Assembly: GCA_024741835.1 (NCBI GenBank)
Contig: JAENRP010000181.1
Span: forward strand, 1 to 64,000
Direction of reading: 5' to 3'
DNA length: 64,000 bases
DNA from: Diplocarpon mali
Taxonomy: Eukaryota; Ascomycota; Leotiomycetes; Helotiales; Drepanopezizaceae
Of this stretch, positions 31,101 through 44,508 are shown piece by piece. Under the pieces are notes generated by a model, which worked only from the letters and a program-made list of their open reading frames with translations, was not told the origin of the DNA and made no database searches. Numbering within the stretch: position 1 is the stretch's first letter; each line of letters opens with the position of its first letter. Position numbers and translations under genes: made by a program.

Positions 31101-34100
31101 AAGGTCCGCATTTGCAGCTCACCGAAAAAAGTGAGTTTTTGTCTGTGTCCGCACGAAGCTTATATCGAGACTTGGAGTGGAACGGCGGTTATCTTCAACT
31201 CTTACCAGCCACGACGGTTCTGACTCAAACTTGGTACTATGTAGTTCTCGCAATTGCCAATAAGAATCACTCTACAACAACCAAATGTGTTTCTGCCCGT
31301 GGGGTTTAAAGTAACTGTAATTCATGCGTTTTCAGCATCGCCGAAAATATAATCTGTAAGCCAAAGGGGATCGTTCATACGATTTTTCAACGTATGCTTC
31401 TCGTACCAGTAACTTGGCGGCTGTGGATTTTTGAACATTGGTCTGATATCGCAATTCCCTGTAGAAAGCAACTCAATGTGCCCAACGCCGCTTTATTATT
31501 TTAGTGTCAGCTGCGCAAGCGTTGGTACGAAACATAAAATCTGTTTTCATCACGGTCTGACATCTCTCGTTCGTAAAAGGCCCCGTCCTGTATGGTTTTC
31601 GCAAGGCTTACCGGTTTGGGATGAACGTCAACGATTGCTATTACTCAGTAAAAGAGTGATTTGAAACTTCCATGGGCCGGAATTTGGCTCACCCTCTTGG
31701 CTACTTCGTAGCATGCTCCGCCGGTTCGCAGGGGTGTTTTCTAGAAGCACCAGAAACAGTCAGTAGTGAGTCCCGATGGGAAATAACGGCTTTCGTAAGT
31801 AGGGGTAGTTTAGATTAACTGACTAAACGCGCGTGGGCTGCATGGCCCTCGGCTGCTCTGAGAGCACCATGCCCGTACAGTACTACCCCAGCTGGTCTGG
31901 ATGTCAAAGTGATCGCGGCGGCAACGACGGACGAGATAATATCTACACGTGGGAGGGTGGCCAGAGAGGAAACGGGGTGGTTCAAGAGAAAGTCTATGAT
32001 TTGTGGCATTGGAAACAGACATTCGCGCCACTAACTCCTATCACAGCGGGGGGGGCTACAATTCAGACCAAGTATACTTCGTCATTAGCCAAAAAAAAAC
32101 ACTACTTTAGCGTTCTGTCAGTGTGGGGGGTTTTATGTTTTTATTTTTTCCTCTCAATATGCCATGTTTATTCTAAGCCATATAGCACGAGCGGGAAACG
32201 TTATATTGTATTATTATATATAGGGAGAAAACTACTATAGAACCCCTTTTATCTTCACTATTCCGCCTACTGTACCCATGGTTCCCGACTCGTTAGACAA
32301 GATTCCAACTAACCTATACCTTAGTTGATAGTTATCCCCTCTAGGTCTCGAGCGAGTACATTCTCAAGAAGGTGTCTACACAAATAGAATCGCCTTAGTT
32401 TCCTATTCTAAGATAAGCCTTTCTCGTTGATGGCGGCTCTTTATTTGATTGTGTCGAGCGTCTTGCTCATAGGCCGCTGCTCTTAATTGTGACCCTTCAT
32501 ATCGACCTTTATGTAATATTAGAAACGTGTCCTGCTCCCTCCTCTGCTTATATACTATAACCTGCCTTCTTCCAATTTATATCGTCTCACAAGCCTTTCC
32601 CTCGGTCGTGGGTATATATTTTGAACAACCCTAGTGTACGTAAGTGGAGGTGTAAAGTAAAGGGCATTTGTAGCAGAGGTAGTAAAAAATTCCGTTCCGA
32701 AGCTTCCGAAGCGTGCTAGCTTCATTCGACTCGGGGTTTGATTGTCTGGTCGATGCGGTTTAGAGAGCGTCTGATGGTAAGATGTACTTTCAAATGGTGG
32801 ATATTTGGTCTGAGACGAAGTACTTCGTATCTCATAGGGACTTGTGTAATTACGATTCAAAGAAATCCGAAGGCCGAAATAAAGGAACTACTCTGTAGAT
32901 TGCTAATAGTGTAACTTCTTATTGGTTTTATTTCCAGCTTTAGGGACTATAGCTATAATGTACATTGTGAAAGGGCTCGTTAGCAATAAAACCGTTTCTT
33001 TCTCATCTGTTTAGATTTAGAAGGTTTCTGAAGGTATAGGCGGGAAAATATTGTGCAACAATTTCATCACGTTCGTGAAAGACAAGTCAGCTCGATTTCA
33101 TAGTTGAAAGTGGAGAATGCCCTCTACATGCTATTCTTCCCCGTCTCGTACTAAGTGGGTTTTCTGCCCATTCAAAACAGTGAGTGCGTACGTACACATT
33201 CGTTCGGAGTACGGTATTGTTCGATTTAAGACTTCATCTCTTGGTCCCGGGAGGCCGGTCCGGATCCTGCACTTAGACTGTGTGTATCCGTGTGAAAAGA
33301 AGCGAATCAGAAGCCGTGGAAAGCATTCCAGGACATGATGGCGCGTATGCAAAGGCTGTCGCAGTGGGACCGGACTGTCGGATCGTTTGTCGTCAGCTAA
33401 CGATGTGGGGGTGAAGGAAGCCGGTTCAGGTTTCGCGGTAAGGTGAGAGCCAGTCAAACACATAAAATGAAAAGGTATCGGTCGGAGTTAAGGAAGCAGG
33501 AAGTCGAAGGTGATGATATCATAGTAGAGGGCTATTGTGAGGTGATGCTTGGATGAAACATTGCAGACGATAGGTATCTAAGCAATGAGATGGTTCACTC
33601 TCTCGAGTCCATCTCTCATCCAGTTAGAGATGTCAAACTCGGATTCGGAACATAAGCTACGAGAATTTCCATGTCCGTCGTTTCACTAGCGTCAACTATC
33701 ATCCTTGCTTGTTCGCTCAATTCCATCAACAAGACAAATAATCAGCAGACAACAGACTCCTGCATAGTGCAAATCCATTTTACTCCAAATGAACTATCTC
33801 ATCAATTATCGTCTTTCTCTTCCATCTCGGATCACCTACAGTTGACATTGAAACGTCACCTTCATCGCATAATAAACAGATGTCACTTAAGGCAAGGGCC
33901 ACTTATAACTCGGGCAACATTGGCAGCGCTTCCATGGCGTGGTTTTAATTTGATCAAACGAAACGTTTTTTCGGATGGGAGTTTCGGTATAGCAAAATCA
34001 TTTTTGCTTCATAGTTCATTTCGTCGTCGCGAAGATTACCGTACTTTCAACCTCGCTTACCACAATGAATTGCCAAGTCATAGATGTACAGGAGATATTG

Positions 34101-35350
34101 CAAGAAAAGGAAAATGCACTTGCTAAGTCACCTCCTCTGATTGGGATTACTCGCCAAAGATCCACGGTATAGCAGGAGTAACGATAGTAGTGTAGAGTAG
34201 TAGTAGATGTCCGAGGTGCTTACTTCATCCCGTCGCAGCTCACTACGATGCAACAACATCATTAAGCATCGTACATGTAATTTGGCCATCAATTGGGAAG
34301 AATCATAATCGGCTTACAAGCTACATTGGTACAAGTAATGTTATTGATTGAAACTTATTGGAGTTGAACCATGGAATAGCGTATAACTACCTGGAGATCG
34401 ATATCAATTCTTACCGCCTACCGCAAGGGGTTGACTGTGTTTTTGTTTCTTGATACGATCCTTCTGGGAGCGCAGCGATTTGTATTCCTTATCTTATGGT
34501 ATTACTACATCTATATCGAGGAAGATGAAACGCTATGTTGAGGCTGGCGTAGCCCTATCCTAAAGTCTGCAATTCCAGTGAAAACCCATATGATCAAACA
34601 GCTGATTGAGAATCGTTCCAGGCCATTAACATCTTCCTAAAAACCATATACACACACTTCCTTCCTCTGTCAATGTACGAGAACCTCTCCTACTAATCTT
34701 TGCATCCCACCCTTTTTCTAAGAGTTTGCTTGGGCACTTATGACGAAACGCGACTGACGAGGTGGGAGATGTTATTCCTTATCTTGAGGGATATTCAGGT
34801 TTGGACTTCAGACTTCAGTGATGTGTATTTTACAGTAGTGGTGGAAAACAGGACAGTATCAATATTTAAACCCGGATTAAGACTCAAGAAGAGCAGAGAA
34901 ATAAGAGGCCTTATTGGACGGGGGAAAGGGATAACAACACCTACAAGGAGGTTGTATACCATGATAGATAGTAATAAGGATAAATACAGTCATAGCCTTA
35001 TATAGCCAAGATAGTAAAATCGGTATCAATACAACATACCGGAAACTAGCTCTACAGTCTTGAACTGAATTGAAATACTCAAAGGGAGCGATCATATTGC
35101 GTCCCATCAAAAAGACCAATGCGAAGATGGAAATGTTACACAAACTTATAAATAGCCACACTACTTTCTCTATCCTTCACCTCACACAACCGCACATACA
35201 CTTCCCTCTTTCACAATAGCTACCATCGCTCACCATGTAAATGCACAATTCCAAGCACAATGATACTTATCACCATGCAAAAGCCAATCAAATTACTCGA
35301 CAGCATTCGCTCAAACTCATCATGGAAAAGATGCCACTGCCCCACGCTTT
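25106..35350. other. 10-kb gene-poor stretch, A+T-richer
   Basis: No ORF above about 170 codons and none with a recognisable domain on either strand. No tRNA-like B box or rRNA was found by eye. The longest frames (30631-31134, 33671-34126) have no family signature or plausible exon partner. The sequence looks like decayed repeats or unconstrained intergenic DNA. The last 200 bp form the 3' flank of the gene ending at 35351. Confidence 0.5.
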
Positions 35351-38315
35351 TCATGCGCGTCTACTCCTACTTATTGGCGCTTGTGTCCCGTTGGCAGCCA
35401 TACTCAGTGTCATCTTACTCCGCATCCCGGTCTTGACCAGTGTCTTTTTATCCCCAGCAGCCTTCTCCTCCTTCTCGTTCGGCTGCAAAATAGTTTTCTT
35501 TTCCTTCATGCCACTCACATTCTCACCTCGCTTCTCCTTCTCTACATCACGTTCACCCTTGCCCGAGCCCTTGTTATTCTGGAATTGCACCAGATCCCCA
35601 GCCCACACCACGCTCTTCTTCTTACTCGCCTTCGCCTTCCCCTGCTTCTCCTTCTCCTCAAACACGTCCTTTAGCGCCCGCTTTCTAGAGACCGGATCCT
35701 CCTTCTCCTCTGCCTTGTTGGCCAAGAAATCGTTAGGATGCATAGCACCGCCTTTGTTCTTGCGCGTGTTGAATTTCGTCAGGGCAGCGAGCTCCTTGTC
35801 CTCGTTGCAGCGAAGCGTGACAGTGCTGTCGCCGTCTTGGCCGATGCGGCGTACAGGAATCAAGCTGGATGCTGTTGAAGCGGCTTTACCAGGGAGGCGA
35901 GTTCGACCGCTGCGGCGTATGGGTCTGGGTTCTGTGGTGCCTTCTTTAGAGGGAGTAAGTTCATGATCACGCTTGTGACCTTTGGGTAGTGCAGGGCCGG
36001 GAGCATTAATGTCAAATTCGTTTTTAAAATTTGGTAAAGATGGTGACGAGATGGATTCCACAGTTTCCAAAGGGATTTGGATAGGTGAGTGAGGCAATGA
36101 GCGTTTTCTGCTGGGAATTGAGGTTTTGGCCTTGGCTGCTTTTTTGGCTTTGACTCGCGTGAGGAAATCTCGGAGCATATCCGTGTCATCTTGCTCGGAG
36201 GTTGTAAATATAGTATTATCGGAAATTGTTTCTGTGAGTTCTATTGTCGAATCTGGCGTGGAGGTTTCGCGAAGCTCCTGATTTAATTGGTCTGTTGGAT
36301 TGGACGGTGCATCGTTGGACATTGGGATAGAAATAGGGTCAATGAGCTCCAAATGCTTCGCAGCTTCTTCTGAGTTCTGTTCCAGAGAATCGACTGAGAT
36401 AATCGGAACGTCCTGCGAAGGTGACCCCAAGATCGAGTTTCTTTTGGGCTCAGGTGGGGAAATTTCCTCCTCTTTTTGAAACAATAAATTTTTCACAAGA
36501 AACTCCGAGGGAATTTGTCGTTCGGATATCTCCTCTGCTTGCTGCTCAACATCCTCTGAGCAGACTTCGTCTTCGCCAAGTCCGGAGAGATGTTGCTCCT
36601 TAGGAATGTGTTGCTTTTCCAATGAGACCTTTCCAGTCTCGGTGATTTCACGGATTTTATTGGACACGGTCTCCAACGACTGTTGGCTCACTGGCTCGCT
36701 CTGAATTCTAGTTTCAGCGGAAAGCCTAGGCTCTCCGTCCTCGGATTCTGCATCTTCTAGAGCCACTTCAGGGCCGTCCACAGCAGAGGCGACTGCATTT
36801 TTGACAGGAGTTTCAGCGCTGTTCATTCGAGCCACAGTCGCGATGTTCTTTAGAGCTGCAGACTCTTGAGCTCCACCCACGATAGGCATAGCAATCTCTT
36901 CCTGAGCCGAGCTTACGCGCGTGTTTCTAGTACTCCGTCTTGTACCCCACCGTTGAGCAGCCTTTCTCTTGGATATCGGAGTCTGTACATATTTGACAGG
37001 CGTAGCTGGGTCAAGAACATTTTTCATGGCAATCGAATCAAGCTCAGCCACAATTTTGTGAGTTGTTTGGGGAGGTTGTTCTGCGATAGTTTCCAGACCA
37101 GTGGGTTGGATGGTGAAAAGTGGAGGTTGGTTTGATTGTGAAAGCTCTTGACCCTCGATGATATCGAATGCGATATTTTGAGAAATGGGCAGCGCTGTCT
37201 CGACGTCGGAAAAGTCCGTGTTGTGCTCTTTGTCATTAAGTGAGACTGTGGAATCATCACCTTTCATCTCGTTCTCTAGCCATGACACCGCGTCTTGCTG
37301 CGAGGGAGAAGTCTTTTCGTCTTTGTTCAAAGTCTCAGGCTCAGTGGCCTGCTGATCTGCCAATTCCTGAGCGTCTTGTTCACTTAAGGTCTCTGAGATG
37401 CTCTCCCGTTGCGGCGAAAAATTCTCGGAGGTTTGAGGTTCTTCCAAAACAGGAGTGATAACAGGGGATTGAAGCAAAACAGACGGCGAGGTCGCAATGC
37501 CCTGGAATGCTTCGACAGTAAGTGATGTCCCTAGACCCACATATCGGTTCGAGATTCCAACCTCCAAATTGATATCAAACGACTCCCTTCTCATCATAGC
37601 CTCTCCACCAGACGAATTCTCGGCCACCAAATCTTCACTCGAGATCCGCCAACTCACCCCCTTACTCTTTCTCCGTCTTGGTTCCTCTCCCCTCACACCA
37701 TTAAGCAGTGCGCTCATCGAGCTCTGCACTCCCGCCACCACAGAAATATTACCCTCCACTCTCCCCAGTGCCTTCCTCGGAGTAATTAGATGATTAGCAT
37801 TGGTCCTCTTCCTCGGCACCACAAGCGCATCCTGATCCCACCCTCTCTTCCTTGGACTCCCCCCGAACTCCTCAACTCCCAGCTGCTCTCCCTTCACATC
37901 CACGACATCCATCCACACTGGCCTGGTGATATTCTCCTTACCAACCGCCCCTCTCATCCGCTTCCTACTACCTTTCCCGCCTTTCTCGAGCTCGGCATCT
38001 ACCGCGTTCTCTTTATCCTCGTTCGCGGTTTGGTTAGTGGAGCGCATGGAGAAGGAAGGCTTCTTCCATATCTTCTGTCCAGCGAGACGTGGCGCGTGTG
38101 CGGCGACGGGCGCGCGATCCCAGGGTTTGTTGCGCCGAAGAGAGGGCTGGGGAAGGAAGGCGTCGCGGTAGATTTCTCTGTTTTGGATTATCAGTACCAA
38201 TTCCGAGTCTTCCAGAACTAAAGGTAAGGGGGTGCACAGGTTGAACACACAATTCTCCGTCTGTGACTTCATTCTTCTCCTGTGAATTCGTAACGGTATC
38301 CATATCCATATCCAT
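35351..38315 (-). CDS. Large disordered nuclear-type protein with two KEN motifs, 963 aa, function unknown
   Basis: Two exons on the minus strand, 38315-38251 and 38177-35351 (2892 nt). Exon 1 encodes MDMDMDTVTNSQEKNEV; the 73-bp intron has a GTGTGT donor and a CTGAT branch point before AACAG. The protein is highly charged, rich in Ser, Glu and Lys, without membrane segments. KEN motifs lie at 77-79 and 102-104, near basic KGSRKRMRG. A more ordered C-terminal block (about 770-900) holds PIRRSGRTRLPGK, LIPVRRIGQDGDSTVTLRC and KKSVVWAGDLVQFQ and looks conserved. I do not recognise the family. The frame is also open upstream to 38422, giving a 1023-codon alternative, but that start lacks the spliced N-terminus. 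Chromatin or cell-cycle roles are only inference from KEN motifs and composition. Confidence 0.7.
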
Positions 38316-38735
38316 CGTGAAGAAAATATACGCATGCGCGAACCGACTTCTCCCTTTCGTTCGGCGTCTTCTCTATTGTACAAGGGTAGCAATATTCGAA
38401 CGAAATATACCAAGGGTGTCATAAATACTGACGATTCCTCCTACAGTATCCGTTGGGAGGAATATTAGTTGTCGGCTGTATCTTATTCGTGCGATGGAAG
38501 CGGTAGAGTGAGCTGGAGTGTTTGTTTACTTTTAGTATCTCCACTTTTTATCTTTTTCACTACCACCAAAATCGGACTAGAGGTATTACTAGCGTAAAAA
38601 TAATTGAGGTCCGGACAAGACGTCGACAACCTCATCCACCAGAGACTCCACGCCATTACCCAACGCGATCACTGCCACATACAGAGCAATCGGACCTTGG
38701 AAATCTAGAGGAGGACGCGGATATCGGCCGTCAGA
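38316..38735. promoter_or_regulatory. Divergent promoter of the KEN-motif gene and MRP10
   Basis: 420 bp between two start codons in opposite directions. No specific site is recognised. Confidence 0.55.
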
Positions 38736-39300
38736 ATGCCGCCGAAAGGCTCTTCTACAGCCCTGCAGCCGATGCGCTTGCCTCCCCTCCCAAAACTACG
38801 TGTACGGCGCCCGAACCAGGCAGAGGCGAATCCTTGCCTGGCGATTATGAGTTCGATGTTAAGTACGTTAAATTACTTCCTGCCTTCCTCATGGGAGCGT
38901 ATCGGGTGGTATAGGCTGGGGGGTGAACCAGACACGATTGGAGATTTGAGAGTCGAGGACAGCAGTCGGAGAGAATGTGGAGAAAATAGGAGAGGATGTA
39001 GGCTAACATTTCGCTACAGCATGCTGGGCTTCATCCGGCTACGCAGCTGCAGGGTGTCAGGCTTTCGAGACGCAATTGAGAAAATGTATGGATACGCCTG
39101 TATGTTGTTTCCTGCTCTCCTACCCAATCTCCCAACTCCAAGCCCAAGCCATCGAGTACATTTACACACATGTCACTCCATATCATAATTCTCACTAACA
39201 TACCTCTCCTCAGCGTCCGAAAACCCTGAAGAAAAACACCATTAACCATCACCTATCGCGCATGTATCCGAACATCGTCGGGCCTCGGAAGAGGAAATGA
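38736..39300 (+). CDS. MRP10: Mitochondrial small-subunit ribosomal protein Mrp10 (CHCH), 97 aa
   Basis: Small mitoribosome (37S) subunit protein, imported and oxidised by the Mia40 pathway. Exons are 38736-38862, 39020-39099 and 39214-39300 (294 nt), with introns of 157 and 114 bp, long for this window. It opens MPPKGSSTALQPMRLPPLPK and LRVRRPNQAEANPC, the typical Mrp10 N-terminus. The twin CX9C helices are C-LAIMSSMLT-C and C-QAFETQLRK-C, the first interrupted by intron 1. It ends INHHLSRMYPNIVGPRKRK. Short overlapping ORFs hide the gene, but all splice junctions are in phase. Confidence 0.93.
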
Positions 39301-40909
39301 GGTGCTAGTCCATTCACTTGCTCTCTTTCCTCTATGATACTGCTATACCTGCCCTATCGACTTTCAAACAGATGACGTTTAAGGGAGGGTTATACTGAGA
39401 CAGGAAGAGTCATGGAAAGAGTAGTGGTGGATATTGACTTGAAAGGACATACCAGGAGAAAATATGTTTGTTTGTCTACTATACCATACATACCTTTACT
39501 CCACCCTCCTCTCAGCGACGGACTACAATGAGATCTGGGATTGGGAAGACCGGGATAGAGCAAGGGGAAGAAGAAATACTGTATTTTTTGTATTTGTAAG
39601 AAAATATAGTCATTGAAGGGTTGTCCCTTTTTCTTCTGTCTGGTTCTTTTCCACGATCTAGGATTCCCATTTCTCTGTTTCTATTTACATCTGTTCCTGT
39701 CTCTGTTTCGGCGTGTAGGCAATGGAACAAAACAGCAAACAAATAATGTATTAGCAAACCAAATACAAACACATCCACTGCAATGCAAAGATTAGATCCT
39801 GAAGAACAAAACTCAAAAGATAAAATCCAACTGCATGCCAGAGCCAACGTCAACATCTACATTAGAACACACACGCAGAGATCAAGGAATAAACAAGGTA
39901 TTAAGCATTCAAGTCGGCAATATTGCCCACCCCAAGTACATTAAAACATCCCCTATGAGAAACCAAAGGTCTTGGCTTCAATCTGCATTCGCACTTGATT
40001 GGAAATCTATCACCCAATTAATCACTACCGAGGTATCCGTCCGAGTCCGGAGTTTCCAGATCTCCGGCTCCAATGGAGGGATTTAACTTGTGTGGATATG
40101 TAGGAAAGCATTGTGAGAAGAGACGCGACGTGCACAGATAAACAGTTGGCAGGCATTGAACAAAATGGACAAACAAACAAGCTAAAAAAAGCAGTCGGAG
40201 GAGGCTTCCCCACGCTGATCCCATAGCTAAAGGTAAAACCAACGTCACAAATCGCAGGGATATAGCATACCTGGTATTTCTTCACGCATCAAGTGCAACA
40301 TATAAAGCCAAGATGTGATCTACCCGTCTTATTCTCATTTGAAAGCTAATTGCTCCGCCTTAACCACCACACCCTTCCCCGACTCCTTTACACTTCCGAC
40401 TCATCCATCCCTTCTCATTCGTCCATCACGGCAAAGGAGACATCCCTACATCACCGCCTATACGCTCCGAGCTCACGCACCACATCGTCGGGGACACGTT
40501 ATATGAATATAAGATGTGGCTCCACGCATCAGCAGCAAGAACACAACAAGACCTAAACAGCAGAGCCTCGTGACGCCACTTGAAAGTAGAACCCAAACCC
40601 TCAAGGACGGCAGCTAGACAAAAATGAGAAATAAAAACGAACGACCAATGCATGCAACCCACAAGCCAAAAGATTGACAATCTTTCGTCTCAGCATCACA
40701 CAAGTCATCTGACCCGTCGCTGAGTAGTTCCTTGATTCTTTGACGAAAGAGAAGGGAAGGAAAAACGACGGCAGGTATCATAGATTCCCCCACGCACCGG
40801 CAATGCAAACCAAACCAACCATTCAAACTCAAACTATCAAAATTTATCTCCTTCGTTCTAACACCTCCGTTCCGTTCTTGGAACTGGCTCAATGGGCAGG
40901 TAAAATATA
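39301..40909. other. Intergenic between convergent MRP10 and CDC24
   Basis: About 1.6 kb, A+T-rich, probably both 3' UTRs plus spacer. Short ORFs on both strands have no domains. Confidence 0.5.
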
Positions 40910-43900
40910 CTAATTCTCCAAACTAAGACAAAACAGCTCGATCTCCCCGAGCTGTCCTTGATGGTACTGATGCTTCTGCGCCTCACGCCACTCCTGAAAC
41001 GCGATCTGGATGTCGTCGTCGGACTCAATCGTCACGAAATCTCCATCCTCGTCACGATACCGCAGCCGCATTGTGCCGGCCGCGATGGCATTGTTGGAGA
41101 ACCGGCCGACTTTGGCGTCGATGCGGTCAACGAGTGATTGATAGGTAATATTAAACGCAACAACAAGTGTCACGTAGTTGCCATCGCAGTTGACTTTGAC
41201 CTTGAGTTGGGTGGGCAGACCCATATCACTGTCTCCTGACATGGCGCTGTTGAGTGGAGGCGACATGGCTCGACTATCCTGCATGTTTGAGGGGTACTGA
41301 GCTGTGTTGCCCCGCGGATATTGGGGTACAATCGGATGATGTGAGCCTGGCGGCATTCGTTCTCGTTGCGTGCCGGGAGACTGGGTATTTGTCCTCGTTG
41401 GTAGTCCATTTGGAGAGCTATTTTGAGATCGAGGGATTCCGCTGTCGTAGGCAGGGTGAAGATGAGCTGGGATACCCGGTACCGCTGGTACGGGGCCACT
41501 GATCAAGCCATTCGGAAGCCGTCGAGACCCGTTTTGCGGCGCGTTGATATCAGGTGTACTGTAAGATCGGCTCCGTTGCGCTGCAGCTGCCTGTGCTGAT
41601 TGGTGAGGCATGGCCGGCAGGGAAGGTCTCTGCGGTGTCCTGCCATTCATCTGGTATGCATCTGCGGGGGTCTGACTGCCTCTTGAAGGGGCTCGAGGCT
41701 GTGCTGGTGCGGTATATCTGTTGTAATCGGCATTTTCCCATCCATTTTGCGGTGTACCTTGCCGTGGAAACGGGAAAACCTGTGAAGACCCACTTATCCT
41801 TGAAGATGCAGGTGATTCTGCAACGGGTGAAAAGTATGAGTCCCCTCCCCTTTGCCCTGGAGAAGGCATCTGAGCCCCGAGTTGGGTTTGCAAGCTTAGC
41901 GGGGGGTTTTGCAGTGCCCCCATGGGGAAGCGAGGCGGCGGCGCTCTTGCAATCCCGGCTAATGACGGGCCACTTTCTCCTGTCGTCGCTCTTGACCGAA
42001 GACTCGAGTTGGAGCCGTTTCGAATCATACCCGGATCGGGGCCGGGATAAGTAGAATTTGGTAATGGTGCGGATGCTGGTAGACTGTATTCATCTTCGTC
42101 ATCGTCATCTTCTTGTTGGGCATATGGGTTAGGAAGAGGAGCTGTCTGGTCTCTCATCCACGCGAAATCTGCTGCTGGTGCCTCGGGGCTACTGCCAGCG
42201 ACGGTGCTGGCATGCTGTTTCCGTTGCCCATCGACCCCTTCATACCACTTTCTCATCGTCTCCTCATTTGAAAACCTTATGATGAAGTTTTCTACTCCCG
42301 GGTCTCCCTTCCAGAAAATCTGAACACTGTACGAACCTAGTACACGGTAAGCCATTTCCAATTTAGTCAGACTCAAGCCATACCCTGCTTTGCTAATGAC
42401 ATAACCTCAGTTACATTGGTCATGAAGATTCGCCCTTTGAGTTGAAGTTTGGCATTCTTGTTAGGCTCCTTCCTGTTCTTATCTTTCTTATCCTTTTTGT
42501 CTTTCTGAGTACCCAGAAGTTTTTCTTTTGATTTGTTGGGGTTGACTTCTTTGCAGCACAGAAGAATGCGCTCAAAAAGGTATATCGTGTACTGTTCAAA
42601 ATGTGGGCAAATAGTGCCCTTCTTGTCAGCAAAAGATCTTGCAAGTAGTGTCTCCCCGTTCAGGTGATTGACGCTTTGAAATTCATGAAATGTCATTCGG
42701 TGTAGGAAGTGCTCGAGATCCTCTTCAACGGGGTGTTGTTGGTCTTCAGAACTGTCTTCTACAGTTTCGGAAAAGAAAACATCACTAGGGAAGACCACAT
42801 CCTTTTCCCAACCGTCATCTGCATGGGTAAGAGAGTGTTGGCGCGAAGACAGAGTCGCCTTGCGCTTGGTCAAGTCTCTGATTGACTGCAAATTGTGAAG
42901 ACTGAAAAGGGGTCGTACTTCTTTCTGCACGTCGCTTTTGCCCGTCACCACCGGGAAGTGTCCGTGCTGTAGCAATTCTCCAAACTGCTCAACTCGGTGC
43001 ATCTTCCAATCATCCACCCGAGCGCATAGATCTTCCAAGGCCTCAGCCCTCAGTTCTCGGTCAACAGCCGAGTTCGCTTGCGTGAGGACTCGATTTGCAG
43101 CCTCAATACCAGAATTCAAGTCTGCCCTGGTCTCGTCGTCCGCATTCGTCTTGTCTCTCAAGTCCTGTAGAAATTCAGTGTGTATCCAAGATCCTTGGCC
43201 TCGAGTTAGGTGTACCTTTAGCAGTAGGGGATACTTGACCAGCCGCTGCATCGGTTTCAGGAGAAATCCATCAAGGGTGTTAAAGTCGACGACGACCGGG
43301 TGGTCTGCCAGAGCTATCTTGTCGAATTCTTTCTTGGCAATTGCCGCTGCCTTCCGTTGGTTGGCGATGAAAGGTTGGTAAATCCCAAAACCTTCTTCAG
43401 AGTTGTTAAATGGTAGTCCCCATTTCTGGTCCCTGTCCGCTTGGTAATTTGTTGACTCTATCTTGATAAGGAACCTTCTTTGGAAATCTAAGATCGCGTT
43501 GATATTCAAGAATATGTCGTGCACCACGTCCCCCGGGATCACCCCTTTCTCCTCTATCGTCTTCTTCAACTCGTGTAAGTTCTCCAGATCCTGTACATAT
43601 TTGCGCTCCGTGTCTACAAGTTCTCGGACAACATGATCCCGGTAGCTCATCTTTCCGGCCATGGCTGCTGCTGGGACGGCGTCGACTCCTCCCGAGGTCA
43701 GAAGATTTCCCTTCTGCTCTGCAATATCGAGAACAATGTTGATGACTTGAGTGACCTTGATGTGGACAGTTAGCAAAAATGATTCATCCGCGCTGGACTT
43801 GAAAAGGCACTTCTGAATAATCCGAGCAACGTCATGAAATCAGAGCAAGTGCAGGCTGAAACGCACCTTGACGAAACCCGTCGTGTCATCACCGAAGAGA

Positions 43901-44508
43901 TCCTGTAATGAGAAGCACTCTCCAGGAGGTAGCTTCAGTTCCTTCAAGCACGCGGCTACAAATTTAAACGCTGCACTCTTGGCCCTTTTCGTCTCCGGTG
44001 TCTTCTCATCTATGCCCAGGGGCTCCGGCGGCTTCAGCGAATTGTATATAGTGACCAGTGGCGTTCCCTTCCGCAGACATCTCCATAACGACGAGACTGG
44101 ATCCATATCCTCCCCCTCGTCCTCGCTGTTGGAATCACTGAGATGGGCTTCGAAGTCGGGCACAGTTGCCAACCTCTGCCGCAAGTTTACGCATATCTGG
44201 TAGAGCGATCTCGACGCGTCGGCCCTCTGGTTAATGATGTTATTGGTCGCGATTACATTCCCGCCATTCTGGGTCATCTGAGCCGGTGGTGCGGCGGGTG
44301 CTACGAGGGTGGCCGAGCTGGTCATGGACGACAGCGATGTCGAGGACGACGAGGTGAATGCGGTAGACCCGGAAAACTGGGAGGATCGCGAGCTGAGGCT
44401 CAAGGAATTCATAGTGTGGCCCAGTCCCGGCATGCCATTGCCCGCCCCTCGTGTGTTGAAGGCCGGCGCAGTGTTGTTTCTGGAGAGGGGTCCATGAGAC
44501 TGCGCCAT
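40910..44508 (-). CDS. CDC24: Cdc42 guanine-nucleotide exchange factor CDC24, 1146 aa
   Basis: Rho-GEF activating Cdc42 at sites of polarised growth. Exons on the minus strand are 44508-43867, 43755-42384 and 42336-40910 (3441 nt). Domains in order: Ser/Thr-rich head; CH-like domain about 100-220 (SRSLYQICVNLRQRL; SSLWRCLRKGTPLVTIYN); DH domain about 250-430 (ELVDTERKYVQDLENL; LLKPMQRLVKYPLLLK); PH domain from about 460, with an insert, crossing intron 2 (FMTNVTEVMSLAKQGSYSVQ then IFWKGDPGVENFIIRF); a long Pro/Ser/Gln-rich region; and a C-terminal PB1 domain about 1054-1140 (KVKVNCDGNYVTL; DEDGDFVTIESDDDIQIAF) for the Bem1-type scaffold. The start at 44508 (MAQSHG) is chosen because the longer frame has no upstream ATG. 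Confidence 0.94.

Noticed and set aside
33671..34126. 151-codon plus-strand ORF in the gene desert
   Set aside because: No family signature. A single ORF of this size is expected by chance in 10 kb.
38316..38422. N-terminal extension of the KEN-motif protein in the unspliced frame
   Set aside because: The extension (RWIWIWIPLRIHRRR) looks like translated UTR. A spliced start at 38315 with a good branch point gives a cleaner N-terminus, although the unspliced start is not fully excluded.
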